Below, in pieces: positions 11,433 to 24,000 of a stretch of DNA of 64,000 nucleotides; positions within the stretch are counted from its first letter, which is position 1; every line of letters starts with the position of its first letter. Below the pieces are notes generated by a model, which searched no databases, was not told the origin of the DNA, and saw only the letters and a program-made list of their open reading frames with translations. The translations under genes and the position numbers were made by a program. This DNA comes from Proales similis. Taxonomy: Eukaryota; Rotifera; Eurotatoria; Ploima; Proalidae. Location: NCBI GenBank assembly GCA_019059635.1, contig JAGVRJ010000004.1:1984001-2048000 (forward strand), given 5' to 3'.

Positions 11433-13511
11433 TTAAAGAGTAAAATTGCTGAGAAAGAAGCTACATTCGGAGTCGAAACTAACGAGCTGGGCCTCGAAAA
11501 ACAGATTAAGATGAAAGCCATGTCGAAGCATATCGAACATCAGCGAGCAGTTTAGAGTTGAGGGCGACGCAGTCACAAACAAAGAGCGATAAAATAGATT
11601 GGCGGCGTACTGCTTGGCCACGCGAATGTGAAGAGGAGGCAAATAGAGCCAGGAGTCCGTATCGATTTGGTCAGGGTCAATCTTGAGATGCCGGAGATGA
11701 GCGAGACCGGTCATAGATGGGTCGATCTTCAACGGATTGCCGGTGAGTCTGAGCTCCTCGAGGTTGTGCAGTGCCCTTAAAGAACTGGTGTTTGGCAATA
11801 AGTTGTTGCTCACGTCCAGCTTCCTCAGAACCTTGACTCCGTCTAGATATTCAATAAATTTAAGCTTGTTGTCTGCGAGGTTCAATTTGATCAAACTCTT
11901 CAAATGATTCAGGCCTTTGACATGCTCCAGCTGATTTCCGCTCAGCGTTATGTCCATCAATTCCTTGTGAAGTGGCGAGAATTCAATTGAAACAAGTTGA
12001 TTATTCGACAAATCGATATTTTGCAACAAGAAAAATTCTTGAAAGCATTTTGGCAGCGTTCGAATCATGTTCGAGCTGGCGTAAATAGAAATGAGCAGTT
12101 TTGAATTGCAAATCCAGTCGAGAGAAGAGAGATTGTTGCCGCCAACCTCCACATAATGCAGCGACAGATTGGCCAAATAACTGAGATTAGAAAGCTTGTT
12201 GTCCAGCAGGTCGAGACCGTAGATATCACTTAGTTTGCTCACCTGGCTCACATCCTCGAGTTGATTGCCGTTGAGAAGTAGCTGTGTCAGCGAGGTGGCA
12301 CCGCTCAGATCATCGATAGTAACCACTTGGTTGTATTGGATTGAAACCACCATGAGCTCAGGCAAGAGACTGGACAGACAAATGACCTTGATGCGATTGT
12401 GGTTGAGAAGTAGTTGCCAGAGTGGCACATTGTCCTCGAAAAGAGGCACTTGCTCCAGCAAATTGTTTCGCAAGTCAAGCCGATGCAGCGACGTTAGATT
12501 AAACGTCCAGCCGATCGACTCGATCTGGTTGTGCGATAAGACCAAAGTGGCCAAGTCACTGAGGCCGTTTAGATTTGGCACTTGTTTGATCTGATTGCGC
12601 GAGAGGGTCAATATTGTCAATCTGGTCAAATTGGTAAGCGGCTGTATGTCTTGGATCTCATTCTGATCCAATTCCAAGCCTTGCAAATCCTGCTGTTGGC
12701 CAAACCAGTCCAGACGAGAGATTCGATTGCTTTTAAGATCCAACCTGACCAGCAATGCTGGCTTTTGCAGTTCAATGCGGTCAAACACCAGCTGGTTGTA
12801 ATTGGAGTTAATCTCTTGCAGCATTTTCATTTCTGCAATGCAGTTGATGTCGAAGAGTTGGTTGCCGCTGATTTGCAGCCGTTCAAGGCTTTTTAAATTA
12901 CAAAACGAGTCCAGACTGGTGAAGTAGTTATCTGCAGCATTCAACGATTTCAATGCGCTCAGCGACACACTCGAGTCAAACGATGTCAACTTGTTGCCAT
13001 TCAGACTCAGCGAGTCCAGTTTGCTGAGCTCACGCTCGAACCGAATTTCACTCAGCCTGTTCTCGTCCAGATTAAGAGTGACCAGATTGATCCAGTGCGG
13101 AATAAGAATAGACGCTTGGCCCAAGTAAAGGCGATTTCCGCGAAGAAACAGCTTTTCGAGTCGATCAAGGGTCTTGAGGCAACCGAACGTCTCGATCAGA
13201 TTTTGCTCAAGATCGAGCACTTCCAGAAGCTTCAGAGCGCAGAGGGGCTCTACATTTCGAATGCCAGCTCGAGTGATGTACAACTCAACGAGAGAATAGT
13301 TGAGAACCTGAATGCCACGCAGGACGATTGATTGCTCAGGATCAATGATTCGCAGTTGGCGACGACCCAAGTAGCTTGACCATTGAGGCGAAGCGAGTTT
13401 GGAAGGAACTAACAAACAAATAACGAACAGCAACGATAACTTGCTCGGTTTGACTCGGGTGAATGAGTTGAAAAGCGCACTGAAATTGGACCATATAAAA
13501 CCGTGAGTCAT
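11433..13511 (-). CDS. Secreted LRR protein, 692 aa (LRR2')
   Basis: This exact minus-strand copy of the gene at 2490-4568 encodes an identical protein: long n-region, signal core, ~25 LRRs and a FYRSLF cap. Its promoter TATA is duplicated with it. If the palindrome is real, the cell holds two identical divergent copies; if not, this is the same gene counted twice. Confidence 0.85.
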   Translation of the reverse strand: MTHGFIWSNFSALFNSFTRVKPSKLSLLFVICLLVPSKLASPQWSSYLGRRQLRIIDPEQSIVLRGIQVLNYSLVELYITRAGIRNVEPLCALKLLEVLDLEQNLIETFGCLKTLDRLEKLFLRGNRLYLGQASILIPHWINLVTLNLDENRLSEIRFERELSKLDSLSLNGNKLTSFDSSVSLSALKSLNAADNYFTSLDSFCNLKSLERLQISGNQLFDINCIAEMKMLQEINSNYNQLVFDRIELQKPALLVRLDLKSNRISRLDWFGQQQDLQGLELDQNEIQDIQPLTNLTRLTILTLSRNQIKQVPNLNGLSDLATLVLSHNQIESIGWTFNLTSLHRLDLRNNLLEQVPLFEDNVPLWQLLLNHNRIKVICLSSLLPELMVVSIQYNQVVTIDDLSGATSLTQLLLNGNQLEDVSQVSKLSDIYGLDLLDNKLSNLSYLANLSLHYVEVGGNNLSSLDWICNSKLLISIYASSNMIRTLPKCFQEFFLLQNIDLSNNQLVSIEFSPLHKELMDITLSGNQLEHVKGLNHLKSLIKLNLADNKLKFIEYLDGVKVLRKLDVSNNLLPNTSSLRALHNLEELRLTGNPLKIDPSMTGLAHLRHLKIDPDQIDTDSWLYLPPLHIRVAKQYAANLFYRSLFVTASPSTLNCSLMFDMLRHGFHLNLFFEAQLVSFDSECSFFLSNFTL

Positions 13512-13965
13512 TTTTAATCAATTGAGTCGGCGGTTTGGCAAGAATTTGTAGAAATAAAAAATGAAGGCAATTTTCTTCAGAGAAATTTGACTTTATATGA
13601 CAAAGAGTGAAGCAAAAGCGCAATTTGGCTCTTGAAGTCGGCGCTCTAGAATGAAGAGGGGCACGTCGCACCCAGCACAAACACGGCGCTCCCATGGATT
13701 CTTCTTAAATATTCATTACATCTTATGAAGCGAGTAACTGTTCTTCCTTGCAGACAAATTCTGCTTAATGAAATCAAATATTTATTTTTAATTCTCGCGT
13801 CGTCATGTCAGAGAGAAATGAGCAGCAAGTAATAGACTCACTGCAGCAAGGGTGGCATGATGAAGGCGAAATTCGCTCTCGATCAAACTAAACCTTTCGA
13901 GCTGAATAAAGGATAAACTTGAGTGGAGAACTGTTTTTACTAGCAAATAGGACCGAGCATGAAAG
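13512..13965. other. Intergenic, mirror of 2036-2489
   Basis: This contains the mirrored TATA element and polyadenylation signal. No gene is seen. Confidence 0.6.
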
Positions 13966-15816
13966 CTAATCAAAAAGCCTGCATCGGCTCTCAACCTGCT
14001 TGAACTGGTCGTCGCTCATCAAGTCGACGTGGAAGCCTCGACGCAGCATCTCAATCAGTGTCGAGCAGGGCACAGTGCTGCTCTCCTGTTCGATGAACAG
14101 CGACCGGTAGAAGAATACGCCGTTGTAGCCCTTGACCACTCTGTTCTGCAGCGCGGGCAAAAAGGTCCACGAATGGGCCAGAAGCTGTCCAGCGCTCAAA
14201 TCGAGTCGGCTCATGCCCACAAGCTTGTCGAGCGGACTGTCCACACACAGCGGATTGTGGCCGAGTTTGAGCTCCTTGAGACCGACAAGGTGTCTGAATA
14301 TGGTCGAGTTGGGAAAGTGGTTGCCTCCGACGTCCAATTTGCTCAGCTTGGTCATCAGCTCCAAGCCGGGCAGCTGCGACAGTCTGTTATTGGCAGCGGT
14401 CAGATGCCGCAATTCTGCCGCAAAGCTCAGTCCCCGCATCTGCTGCAGCTCGTTCGAGTCAACGATGAGAGTGTTGAGCATCGAGTTGGCCGGCCACAGC
14501 TGGATCGTCTTCAATTTGTTGTTGGACAAGTCCAGACGAGCGAGCGACTTCATTCCCTGTGTGCAGTTGGAGATCGATTCGATGAGGTTGGAGCTGAGAG
14601 ACAGTGAAATGAGACTTGGTGAATGACAAACGCTTTCAATAGACGCGATTTGGTTTCCACCTGCCTCCAGTTCGGAGAGATCAAGACCTTGGAGAGGGTC
14701 GAGACTGTCGATCAGATTGTCTGATATTTTCAGTTTTGCCAACTTCTCAAGTCCTGACACTTGGCTGATGTCTCGAATTCTATTGCCGCTCAAGTAGAGT
14801 TTGCTGAGTTTTAGCTTTTCCCCGAACTTGGGGAGTCTTTCGAGCTTGTTATGACTGAGATCCAGTTTTGTGAGTTTTGCCATATCGATTGTCCATTCAA
14901 TTTGTTCTATTTGATTGTGAGCCAAATCGAGTTTTTCCAATCGAATCAGCGAATTCAAAGGTACTAATTCGCTAATCTGATTTGAAGTCAAGTCAAGCAG
15001 CTTGAGTTGGACAACGCTCTTGAGCGCCTCGACATTTACTATTTTGTTACGTTTCAAAATGACCTCTTGGATAATTTTGTTGTTTTGAAGCCACTCGACA
15101 GAGATTATGTCACTTTGATCGGCCTCCAACTTAGTGACCGAGTTTCCGATCGACAAGTTTCTCGCATCGATTTGGTTCGCATCGATCTTCACGACTTTAA
15201 GCGAATTGATGGTAGAAAGGCAAGAAATATCGCCAAGCCTGTTGAAGCCGATGTCGATGACTTGAAGAGACTTGAGCAAGCAAATGTCACCCAGCTGTCT
15301 AAACTGGTTCCGGTCGAGATCTAGATCGACCAGCGAGGGCAGTGAGGCCGAGTTGAGCTCGAAACGCTCAAGCCGGTTTCTAGAGATGCTCAATGTTTTC
15401 AAATGTTTCAATTCGCTTGTAAACTGGATGGCCTGTAAGAAATTGCCGTCTAAATCGAGATGCTCCAAATATGGCCAGTCAGGTACGAGAATATGGGTGG
15501 AGCGAGTGCCGAGACGATTTGTGTCTAGAACAACGACTCTCAGTTGCTTGAGTTCTTTCAGGCAATCAATTGTGTCCACAAGATTATTGGTGAGGTTAAG
15601 TTTGTTCAATTTACGAAGCTTGCCGATCGGATCGATTTTCCTCAGCGTCGACTCATGGATCTCCAGAGTAAGGAGGAAATCACTCAGAGCTTGGATGCCT
15701 TGTAGATCAAGTGCCTTTTGCTGGTTAATTTTTAATTCGGATGAGCTGATGAACGAGTGCCAGTGCAGGGCCAACAATCCATTGAGCGAGAGCAAAATCA
15801 ACAGCGACGACTTCAT
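13966..15816 (-). CDS. Secreted LRR protein, 616 aa (LRR1')
   Basis: This exact minus-strand copy of 185-2035 encodes the same protein. Its upstream side (15817-16000) mirrors the window start and then continues into sequence seen only once, so the right arm is the copy whose outer flank can be read here. Confidence 0.87.
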   Translation of the reverse strand: MKSSLLILLSLNGLLALHWHSFISSSELKINQQKALDLQGIQALSDFLLTLEIHESTLRKIDPIGKLRKLNKLNLTNNLVDTIDCLKELKQLRVVVLDTNRLGTRSTHILVPDWPYLEHLDLDGNFLQAIQFTSELKHLKTLSISRNRLERFELNSASLPSLVDLDLDRNQFRQLGDICLLKSLQVIDIGFNRLGDISCLSTINSLKVVKIDANQIDARNLSIGNSVTKLEADQSDIISVEWLQNNKIIQEVILKRNKIVNVEALKSVVQLKLLDLTSNQISELVPLNSLIRLEKLDLAHNQIEQIEWTIDMAKLTKLDLSHNKLERLPKFGEKLKLSKLYLSGNRIRDISQVSGLEKLAKLKISDNLIDSLDPLQGLDLSELEAGGNQIASIESVCHSPSLISLSLSSNLIESISNCTQGMKSLARLDLSNNKLKTIQLWPANSMLNTLIVDSNELQQMRGLSFAAELRHLTAANNRLSQLPGLELMTKLSKLDVGGNHFPNSTIFRHLVGLKELKLGHNPLCVDSPLDKLVGMSRLDLSAGQLLAHSWTFLPALQNRVVKGYNGVFFYRSLFIEQESSTVPCSTLIEMLRRGFHVDLMSDDQFKQVESRCRLFD

Positions 15817-16000
15817 CTTCGGTTTTGCCAATTTGCCCAAAGAACGACTTGAAAGATTACAGTTGCACGCGACTGAACCGATCACTTGGTTATTTAAAGC
15901 CAGCCAGTTAGCCCCGTCGCTCATTCATTATTCAAAAGAGAAACTTAAAACCACTTGACTGATTGGTATGCGCCGAATATTGCGGCTCTTGCGATCGGGT

Positions 16001-16574
16001 CTGCTTGATCAATTCATGGCCCCAGGTACAGGGCCACTGGTATCACCAGACTTCGAACGAGTTTTTCGACAAACGTGGCATCTGTGATAAATAAATGATG
16101 GTTTGCGTCAATTGAGGACCTTTATTCCTATTCATGTTCCAAACGAACTGAACTTGAACGCCAACTTGCATCAGCTTCGTCGGCAGCAGCAGCAGCGTGT
16201 GTGGGACCTTTAACATCTAAATTATTCAATGAAATGTGAGTTTTGTGCGATTGAGCTATCAATTTAATAAAGTATGGTAGGATTCCGGCTTTGAAAGAAT
16301 TGCCTCACTCGCACGAAAACGTGAATGCATGATTTCGGCGTGAAGTATTTCAGCAAAATTTTAAGGAAAATGATCAGAACATGATTTGAATGTGATGTTT
16401 CGGTTGAAGCTGAGATTTATCCGAAAAGGAGGTAAAAAAAAAAAAAACAATTCGAAATATTACCCGACCGAGAAGAGAGAGAGAGTTTACTTCAAATTTA
16501 TTATAACACAAGTGAAAGCAGAATTTTTTCAAAAACAAATTCTAAATTAAATGTCAAAAGTTCGTTTAAACCAT
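16001..16574. other. Intergenic flank of the palindrome
   Basis: This is unique sequence between the palindrome edge and the next LRR remnant. It contains an A-run near 16434-16446 and AT-rich stretches. No gene is seen. Confidence 0.6.
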
Positions 16575-17360
16575 CTATCGCGTCGAGATAAACTCGAGCG
16601 CAAATTTACATCGGTCGACCAAGGAATCGAACTGCGAATCACTAATCAAGTTGAAGCTCAAGCCTCGACTCAACAAGTCAAACACCATCGAACAAGCTGC
16701 AGTCGTGTTCTGCTGTTCGATAAAAAAGAGACCGGTAATAGAATGTGCGATCTTGGTTCTTGGCCAATCGACTTTCCAATGAGGGCAAGTAGGCGAAAGA
16801 ATTGCCGAGAAACTGGCCAGCGCTCAAGTCAAGACGACTCAAATTAGTGAGGCTGACCATAGAGCTGTTTAGAAAATACGGATTGAAGCTAACATCAAGT
16901 TTCTTCAGCTGAACCATTCGATCGACTTGAGAGAGAATCAATCAATCAATCCGAATGTGGTTATGGGCTAGATCAAGGTCTTTGAGCTTGTCAACATTTG
17001 TGAATTGTCCCACATCGGTGATTTTGTCTTTTCTTAACTTAATCGTGTCCATCCTCCTGTTTTGATCGAGCCCTTCAATGCGAATGATTCCGCACTGTTG
17101 GGCATCCAACCTGTACAAAGTCTGGCAGAAGGTCAAGTTCTTATCGCCGACCGGATTCTGGTCAAACTTGAGCAATGAGCACATTGCAGAGAGACACGAG
17201 ATATCGTTGAGGTTCGTGCGACTGAGTTGAATGAAAACAACTGACTGGAGACGGCAAATATGGCCGAGCTCTTTCAGTCGGTTGTCTTTTAGACGGAGTT
17301 CAAACAAAACAGGCAGTGTGCTAAGGTCGAGTTCAAACATCTCGAGACGGCAAAATACAC
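16575..17360 (-). pseudogene. Decayed LRR gene (LRR5)
   Basis: This is a minus-strand remnant of the LRR family. From the 5' side it starts around CRLEMFEL (near 17350), without a signal peptide or the first ~125 residues. It continues through LRRs to DLAHNHI (~16945), then jumps to LSQVDRMVQLKKLDVSFNP, so about 250 codons of the middle are deleted near an ATCA-repeat (16936-16950). After FYYRSLF one extra T in a T-run (near 16725) shifts the frame. Past it, the normal cap (IEQQNTTAAC, LSFNLISDSQF, VDRCKFALEF) can be read down to a TAG at 16575. It resembles the 39.6, 46 and 49 kb genes more than LRR1 or LRR2. Confidence 0.85.
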
Positions 17361-18030
17361 GTCCGATCGAACGAACAATTTTGAAGCCCGAGAATCGGAA
17401 TCGAAAAGCGCCAACTTTGAGTTTGTGACTAAAGGGACGGGCTCGTGCTTAAACGACTTGAATGTTCGATAACTGACGCTTTTCGGAAATTGAAATGAGC
17501 CAAATTAAAATAGGAGACATTTGCAGCTTCTGTTTACCGGCTCGCCGACACAAAAACAATTTTGCTTCCAGTTCGTAAAAATTGGAACAACCACCAGTTC
17601 GGTTTATACTTGTTGGCGTCAAGTCGAACAGAGCAGAGGAAAACAAACTTCGCAAAAAGAATATTGACACAAGATGAAATAACAAATGTGCGGCTCCCAA
17701 CTTGAGAGTTACCCGAGCAAGTGGGAGTGCCTGATCTCGATTTGGTCTTGTCAATCTGGCCCAAAGCTGTTTCATGGAGAGATCTGAGACTTAGAATGCC
17801 CTTCGCAGTTTAAAGTCTTGTTTGCCAAGCAGCTCTAAACCAAACTGTTTGAACAGTTTTTCAAACGCTTGAATGGTGCTGTTCTGCCTGAAGCTAAGTG
17901 GCTTGCCAAAACAACAACAAAAGCAACGCCTGAGTATAAAAATCAAAGTAAGTCAAATTCGTTCTCGCACAAAAAGCCGATCCGGTTTCCAATCGATTTT
18001 CAATTGGTGAGAAGAATTCAAGAAAAAGCA
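17361..18030. other. Upstream region of polycystin A
   Basis: From about 17490 this stretch aligns with 27185-27714 upstream of polycystin B (shared phrases such as CTTCTGTTTACCGGC), so the promoter was duplicated with the gene. A 108-codon minus-strand frame here is not conserved in the B copy and is not called as a gene. Confidence 0.65.
17935..17942 (+). promoter_or_regulatory. TATA box of polycystin A
   Basis: TATAAAAA lies 96 bp before the ATG at 18031. It is conserved at the same distance before polycystin B. Confidence 0.55.
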
Positions 18031-21000
18031 ATGAGGTCCGCTTGGGCTTTTATTTTCGTACTGACATACTTGGCATTCAGTCGCGTCGTTCAGTCAAGCG
18101 AGTGTAAGCTCTCAATATTGTAATTTTGATGATCTGGAATGATTGATTGCCGAGATGAGCAGTTTCAGTTGTTGGCTGCTTTTACGACGAGAACGTCGAT
18201 GGCTTTCGTGAAGTGAGTTACGACTTTGGTGCGCATTCGGCGATGGACCATCAGCAGTGCGTCGACTTTTGCTCCGTCCTCAGCTATAAATACGTCGGTC
18301 TGGACGAGCGGTAGGATTTTTTACCCGCTTGCAAGTTGCGCGTCGTTACTCAAGTTGAGTTGAAAGGAGAAATTGCCGCTGCGGAAATATTCTTCCTCTT
18401 TACGGTCCAGCGCATGACCCAAGCCACTGCAATCTGTCTTGTCGAGCGAATTCAAATCAAACTTGCGGCGGATTGAAACGCTTTCCCAAGACTATCTATT
18501 CAGGTTTGCTTACAAACTCACATTTCTTGCCAGTGAGGTTAATCACCCGGATATTGTTACATTTGGCAGCTTTCAATAAAACAGAGCTCGGATGCTATGT
18601 GGACACCCTCGATATGATTGGCAGCGCTGAGCTTCGAAATAATTCGATGACCAACGATTGGTGTTCAGCTCACTGCAATCAGAGCTCGTATACGTTCTCG
18701 GGCACGATTAACAGGTAAACAAAATGAAACACCATGACCGGCTGTTAAACGCTGAATGAGATTCGCAGCGACTATTGTTTCTGCGGTGATTCCATCACCG
18801 AAATGGAGCCTAATAATGGAACACTATGCCATCGCACATGTCTAGGGAATTCTTCTCAGTTTTGCGGAGGAGTTGGAACCGTAGTAGTGACATTGCTCGA
18901 GATAACAAGTTTGTTTGTTTCGACAAACCAAATGACGATTAAGGCGACTATAGACGTTTTCTAAATAGACAGGTCCAGCTCTGATTATCTTTTGGAAAGA
19001 GTGAAAAATTTCGGCTTCAAAGGCTGCTATAGGCAAAGACCGAGCGTCTATCGCGAATTTAAATATATTGTGGAGCGACCGGACTACTGCGCATTACTTT
19101 GTGCGTTTTTCAATCACAGTTTCATCGCCATACAAAATGAGTGAGCATTTACGCCCAAAACGAGCCATATCTCACTTGTTCTAAAATGCCAATTTCATCG
19201 TCAGAAAATGTCTGTGCTTTGACTCCATCGACGAAAGTAACAGAGTTTCGAGCGACATTTGCAAATATAGTTGCGATGGCCAGAGTGCTCCGGGTCAAAC
19301 TTGTGGAGGTGGTATTCGAAATCCGGACGGCGCTGTGACGTCTTTTTTCTCTGTGTATGCATTCGATTGTGAGTACGAGCTGGTCAAGTTGTGACATGCG
19401 ATTTCATTTCATTTGTAACAAGTGATCGATGTCTACTTGAACTGTCCGCAGCAAGTCTTAATAGGAGGTCCCACTGGTTGCACTCTGCAGGCAAACACCA
19501 TGAATCGAATAGTCAATGTTCGATTGGTTCACAGTGACGGCATGGTCGAGCAATATGTGGTCAACGATGAGGTGATCGTTCTAAACCGAAGCTATGAAAA
19601 AGCCGGCTTCTACCAGATGAATGCGAGCGTGGTCGGACACTACGCTTTGAGCAGCGTTCAGTTCGAGGTTATTTACGGTAAGCTGCGTGCTGTAATTATC
19701 ATCTCAAAAATCGCCTAAAAGCCCACTTTGGTCAAAAGACGCCATAGTTGACCTTGAGTGTCCATCGAACGCCTCGACCGGCCAAGTGTTTGAATGTAGA
19801 GTAAACACAACCACTGGTGAGATGGAGATAGGCCTGTTCGCCGATTTTGGCGACGGCAGATCGATCACTTATCAGTTGGCGCAGAGTGAATTTCAAATGG
19901 AAATTTCGTATCCACTTGAGGGCTCCTATGAAGTTAAAGTTATCAATCCCATACGACTCGAGCAGATCACTCAACTCATTCATGTGAGTGGCCAGGCATC
20001 GTGCGCCCAGCCGAGTGTGACCATTCAGAGCTCGCGCTCATTCTCCAAAAGACTCCAAGTCTTCAGATCAGATGGTCTCTCGCTCAACGGCCTCGTCTTG
20101 TTCCAGTGCGCTCTTGAGTTCACCAACTCTAAGCGATGGAGCATGTGGAAGGTTGACGAGAGCAGCGGAGTTCGTCAGTCTTCGGTCGATCTTTCTGGAC
20201 AGTGGTCGGCTTCTAACGCTGAACTTCTAATTCCGGACAATTGGCTTGCCTACGGATCCTACGAGCTTCAATTCTGGGTACAAGTGAGCTACACTGAGGA
20301 CGGAGTTGTCAAAACGGCGAGCAATCAAGCCAGCACCTTTGTCGAGGTGATTCACACAGGTCTTGTGATATCGGCTTTAGTGGGCGGAGTGGCTGAAATC
20401 GAACTGGGAAGCGCTCAAGCTCTTGATCTGAATCCAGGACTGCACTCGGTCGATCCTGACCAAGTCGTCGATCCTTCTTCTCTCAGCTTCTCGTTCTACT
20501 GCCAAGTGGGCGACAATGATCTCTTGAGTGAGCAGATGCTCCTCAACACCTCGACGCCTATTTCAGTGCCGTGGGTACACCAAGTCGCGGGCCCAGTGAG
20601 CGAGATCTGCTTCACATTGTCGGACATAACCACTCTCAGCAACAGTCGTTTGGTGATTAGGGCTGGCGCTCTTCAACCCAACAAATTCTATCGATTTTCT
20701 GTGCTCGCTTCTTACATGGGCGTCGACTATGAGCAGCAGATTCAAGTGCATGTTCTTTCGGTTGCCTCGAAGCCGCTTTTGTCCATAAGCTGTCGCTTCA
20801 ACAAGACCTGTCGCCGATATCCTACGTACCAGGTGGTTAATCCCAGCAGTCAACTAGTCTTAGAAGCAAGCTGCTTCAGTGGTTGTGGAGTGGGTGGGGA
20901 GCTGTCGTTCACTTACTCGATGTTGATGGGCAATGGAATCTGGCCCAATATGACTTGGTCTCAGCCACCCAGCCACAGTGAGCTGTTCCTTAAAGGCCAA

Positions 21001-24000
21001 AGCTCCGAAGTGGCGATTGCACGAGAACTTTTTTCAAACTACTCTTCGATTGTCTACTGGAAGCTGATCGTGAACGGAGTAACTGAGTCCGGAGACCAGG
21101 GTCAATCATCGTTGATCCTTAAAGTAAATCAGCTGCCTGAGGGAGGCAACTGTTCGGTCAGTCCCGATACTGGATCTGCTCTGAGCACACTTTTCACCAT
21201 TCGTTGCCTAAACTGGTCCGATCCCGATGGCCAAGTGAGCAACTACGAGTTCTCGTACAGTTACCAAGGCAGAGCAGCTTCAATCACATTGAACTTCAAT
21301 CCAACTGGAAGTTTGGTGGTGACTTTGCCGGCCGGACCGGTAGCCGATAGTCAGAATGTGTTCTTGTCGGTCAGAGTAATCGACAACAACGGCGGCTTCA
21401 TAGTCGTGCCCATTGAGAATCCGGTCCAGGTGCAAGCCAATCAAACAGTTGTTCGCGGCCTTCTTACTGAAATAATCAACGATGACGTCAACTCGACCTT
21501 GGTAAAAGTCTTGAGGACGGGCAATCTTCAAGAGAGTTCAAAGCAAATAACAAGCTTTGTCGACTCTTTGAACAATCAGCCTTATGATGCGAACGCCAAC
21601 TCGAGCCAGGTGAGATGAAACTCAAATTTTGAGTGCGCATGCTTTAAACCGAAGCAATTAAAGGAACGGATTGGAAGAGCAAGGGCCAGAGAGCGACTCG
21701 TCGATGTGATTCAACAACTCACTCCGTCTAGCATGAGCAGTATCAAGTCTTTGTCTTCAATGCTCTCGGGGCTCACGTCAGAAGTGAGCGAGATTTCTTC
21801 GGACTGTGCGGTGAGAATTCAAACGAAAGTCAATAGTCTGATTTGGCATCTTGAGTGTAACCAAAGGTTGAGGCCATCGGATCAGTGAATGCAATCATAA
21901 ACAGGATGGAAGGACTCGAGGAACAAACAACCCGAGAAGATGTGATGGAGACAGCCACTGGACTGTGGAGCTCTTTATCAACTTGCTTTAGCGTAATGCC
22001 CTCCAAGCCTTGCACCTGGGATTGTGATTGCATTTAAGATTTTCAATTCAGAGTTTGAGCGGCCCTTTTCTGGGAAAACTAACTTGGGTGAACACAAATG
22101 GAGTAGATCAGAGTCAAATGCAAACTTCGAACCGGGAGAAGGTGAGCCATACTTCTCGATTGATGGAAAGGAAATAAGTATCAATTTCTGGGACAGATGG
22201 TCTCGAGTATTGTCGCAAATCGCGAACCAATGCTTAAGCTTGACCTGTTGATTGACGCTCACTTGGCAATCGATGACACAAGCGTGATCAGGTGCGATGC
22301 GGGAGAAGTGGTCTATTCGAAGAAAAATCTGAGCCAAATGGAAAATCAATTTGCAATTCAAGGAAGCAGCGTTTCTATTTCAGACATGTGCCAGATGTTG
22401 AGTGACTCCGGCGTTGAGGCCAGCTGCGACAAGGTCACTCTCACTCGCAAGCTCTCTTCTTCGATGCTCAAGGTGGGCGCCAACGGAGACACTGAAGCCA
22501 ACCTGGGCGACTCGAGTGCCATCAGTCTCGAGTTCTTCATGCCAGGCGAACGCAGAGTGTCGGTGAAAGACCAGACCATTCCGATCGAGTTTTGGATTCC
22601 CCGCAACAGTTCACTTGGCTCATATTCTCTCGTCAATGTGTCCAATGCCAACATCACCGACGAGGGCTTCGTCTCGACTGGTTTCCAAATCGACAAGGGC
22701 AACGTGTCCATCCACGTGCAGTTCAAGGCAGAAACCAACTCGTCCCTGGGCTATCTGCTGCTGGTCAAGATGGGCGAGATGCCTTCGACAAGCAACTTTG
22801 ACTGGTGGCAAGTCTACTGTCCCCAAGATCAACTTCACGATCAGGACGGAATATTCTTTTTCTTCTTCGCCAATATCTCGCAGACCAAAGGATTCAATGG
22901 CCCTGTGGGTCTCAACATTCGTGAGTTGAGTGACCAAGAGATTCACTCATTTTGTGTCCCACCTGGCCAAAAGCCTTCCTCGGTCCCGGTCAGCCAATCA
23001 TCGCCTCCATCGGACAACATCCTCTTGCGAATCTTCCTGTCCGGCTGCTATTATCTGGACACTAGCACGGCAAAGTGGACATCGCACGGCGTCGAGGTGA
23101 AAGAGTCTTGGGCGAATGGCAATCGCTGCTTGGCCTCCCATCTGACCGAGTTCGCCGGTGGATTCGTCGTTCTGCCTCCGGCCATCGACTTTGACGACGC
23201 ATTCGCCAACGCTTCCTTCACTCAGAATCCACTCATTTACTCGACTGTGATTGCTCTGATCGTCCTGTTTGTCCTTCTGGCTATTCTGTGCCAATATGCG
23301 GACATTCGTGATCGCAAGAAGATCGGAATAACTTACTTGCACCGAGATGGAGAAGCAAATCTGTTCGAGGTGATCTTGTTCACCGGGAATCGAATGAAAG
23401 CAGGAACCAACTCCAAAGTGAGCCTTGTCTTGTGGGGAACTGAAAGCGATTCACCAGTCATGCCATTGAGTGACCAGCAGAGGAAGCTGTTCTGCCGAGG
23501 CTCTGTTGATTCATTTGTGGTATCCACTCACCAGCCACTTGGAAGCTTGTTGGGCCTACGAGTCTGGCACGACAATTTAGGAAGAGGCAGTTCGGCCTCG
23601 TGGTACTTGAAGTATGCGATCGTGAATGACCTCAAGACAGGAGAACAGTTTTACTTCATTTGCGAAGATTGGCTCGCAGTTGATCGAGGCGACGGACGCA
23701 TAGACCGTCTGCTGCCTGCTTGTGGAGAAGAGCAGAAGCGCCAGTTTCAGTATCTGCTGAGCAAAGAGACCAAGCACAGTCTGAGCGACGGCCATCTCTG
23801 GTTCTCTCTCTTCTTCCGGCCAGTCCACAGCTCCTTCACTCGTCTTGATCGTCTCACATGCTGCTTTGTGCTCTTGTGCATGAGCATGTTGATGAACATC
23901 CTCTATTACGACGTGGACAAAAGCAGCAACCCGAACGCCCTACAAATCGGACCCCTGAGCCTGACGCCAGAGCAGATCGGCATCGGTCTTGTCACCAGCC

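Larger units (their letters stand above)
8119..16000 (-). repeat. Right arm of the 16-kb palindrome
   Basis: This is the reverse complement of 1-7882 with no difference seen. Sequence after base 16000 (beginning ctgcttgatc) has no partner in the window. The same four LRR units appear here on the minus strand. Confidence 0.97.

Noticed and set aside
1-16000. Palindrome as the terminal inverted repeats of a transposon
   Set aside because: No transposase, no target-site duplication and no short-TIR signature; the centre lies inside an LRR gene.
17449-17775. 108-codon minus-strand frame upstream of polycystin A
   Set aside because: The homologous promoter region of copy B does not keep the frame.
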